DNA from: Jiangellales bacterium
GTDB taxonomy: Bacteria > Actinomycetota > Actinomycetes > Jiangellales > Jiangellaceae
Direction of reading: 5' to 3'
Assembly: GCA_030447955.1 (NCBI GenBank)
Contig: JAUJNY010000005.1
Location: 23,333 to 87,332 of the forward strand
DNA length: 64,000 nt
A program made the position numbers and the translations under genes. Numbering within the stretch: the first letter of the stretch is position 1; every line of letters starts with the position of its first letter. The notes beneath the pieces are model-generated. The model was not told where the DNA came from. It saw nothing but the letters and a program-made list of their open reading frames with translations, and searched no databases. Shown here one piece after another: positions 63,366-64,000 of this stretch.

Positions 63366-64000
63366 GTGGCAGGGCAGCTGCGGGTCTACCGGCGGCGTAT
63401 CCGCTCGATCCAGGCGACGAAGAAGATCATGCGGGCCATGGAGCTCATCGCCGCATCCCGCATCATCAAGGCCCAGCAGCGGGTCGCGCAGTCCACCCCG
63501 TACGCCGAGGAGATCACTCGCGCCGTGTCAGCGGTCGCGAGCTACTCCGACGTCGACCACCCGCTCACCCGGGAGAAGGAGCAGCGCGAGCACGCCGCCA
63601 TGCTGCTGGTGACCAGCGACCGTGGCTTCGCCGGCGCGTACAACTCCAGCGCCATCCGGGAGGCCGAGCGCCTGTCCGAGCTGCTGCGCTCGGAGGGCAA
63701 GCAGGTGTCCCCCTACCTGGTGGGGCGCAAGGCCATCGCCTTCTACCGCTTCCGCGGCCGGGAGGTGGCGGGGGAGTGGACCGGCTTCTCGGACAGCCCC
63801 GCGTACCAGGACGCCAAGGAGGTCGCGGACGCGCTGATGCAGGCGTTCACCCGCGCCCCCGAGGAGGGCGGGGTCGACGAGATCCACATCGTCTACACGC
63901 AGTTCGTCAACATGGCGGTGCAGCGGCCCACGGTGCGCCGGCTGCTCCCGCTGGAGGTGGAGGAGACCGAGGAGGAGCCCGCCGGTGGCACCTTCCCGTT
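63366..64000 (+). CDS. atpG: F0F1 ATP synthase subunit gamma (partial)
   Basis: The central rotor shaft. The GTG at 63366 (GGAGGG upstream) begins VYRRRIRSIQATKKIMRAME and continues with MLLVTSDRGFAGAYNSS. The frame is open to the last base of the window, giving about 211 of the expected 300 or so residues. It should be followed by atpD and atpC beyond the window. Confidence 0.97.
   Translation, partial: MAGQLRVYRRRIRSIQATKKIMRAMELIAASRIIKAQQRVAQSTPYAEEITRAVSAVASYSDVDHPLTREKEQREHAAMLLVTSDRGFAGAYNSSAIREAERLSELLRSEGKQVSPYLVGRKAIAFYRFRGREVAGEWTGFSDSPAYQDAKEVADALMQAFTRAPEEGGVDEIHIVYTQFVNMAVQRPTVRRLLPLEVEETEEEPAGGTFP

Overview
The window is chromosomal DNA from a very GC-rich actinobacterium. WhiB1 with its four-cysteine spacing, a SigR/RsrA redox pair, the actinobacterial 24-residue ribosomal protein bL37, a fused E2/E1 2-oxoglutarate enzyme (Kgd type), a Ni-superoxide dismutase with its protease, and many GTG starts all point there. 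I cannot fix the genus. Several genes that begin a transcript have a TAnnnT or CAGGCT hexamer 6-7 nt before the start codon and no Shine-Dalgarno sequence, so leaderless mRNAs look common.

Layout. 1-5.4 kb: a small membrane protein, then rsgA-aroA-DoxX on the minus strand, an SRAP protein, and sigR-rsrA behind a textbook SigR autoregulatory promoter. 5.4-10.4 kb: a hypothetical protein, two membrane-anchored HD-GYP-type proteins (the second degenerate), a DUF5317-like protein and a free-standing biotinyl/lipoyl carrier. 10.4-16.0 kb: a YihY-like protein, a DUF2785-like protein, whiB1, a SigB/SigF-type sigma factor with its anti-sigma kinase, a GNAT enzyme and sodN/sodX. From memory, the order rsgA-aroA-SRAP-sigH-rshA-biotin carrier-whiB1 resembles the mycobacterial region.

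16.03-21.9 kb is an accessory island between sodX and a PhoD-like phosphatase gene. It holds the wreck of a BREX type 2 (Pgl) phage-defence locus: a pglY remnant carrying frameshifts, a stop codon, loss of its Walker A region and an ISL3-family insertion with a perfect 8-bp target duplication, plus a pglW N-terminal remnant. Between them is one intact gene of lower GC (19069-21510) coding for an 813-residue protein. It has a TIR-like/deoxyribosyltransferase-like N-terminus, a second Rossmann-like domain and a STAND/Sll1717-like P-loop NTPase. This is the best candidate for an undescribed defence system.

21.9-36.9 kb: a PhoD-like phosphatase, an MDR dehydrogenase, a methyltransferase, kgd, a secreted-protein gene split by a second ISL3 element (again with a perfect 8-bp duplication; its transposase is frameshifted), a Rieske oxygenase overlapping a phytoene-dehydrogenase-like flavoprotein, and an S9 peptidase. 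36.9-46.4 kb: a four-gene ABC export operon (two large FtsX/MacB-type permeases and two ATPases) and pgm, closed by a strong bidirectional hairpin. 46.5-48.7 kb: a glutathionyl-hydroquinone-reductase-like protein, an AraC-DinB fusion regulator and tRNA-Arg(CCG), which is divergent from argS.

48.8-64 kb is core housekeeping on the plus strand: argS, rho, rpmE, prfA, prmC, the Sua5/TsaC-type gene, glyA, a WecA-type transferase and the ATP synthase operon (two AtpI/AtpZ-like proteins, then atpB-E-F-H-A-G, with atpG cut by the window end). The lysine/threonine genes (lysA-hom-thrC-thrB) that often sit between argS and rho in actinobacteria are absent there.
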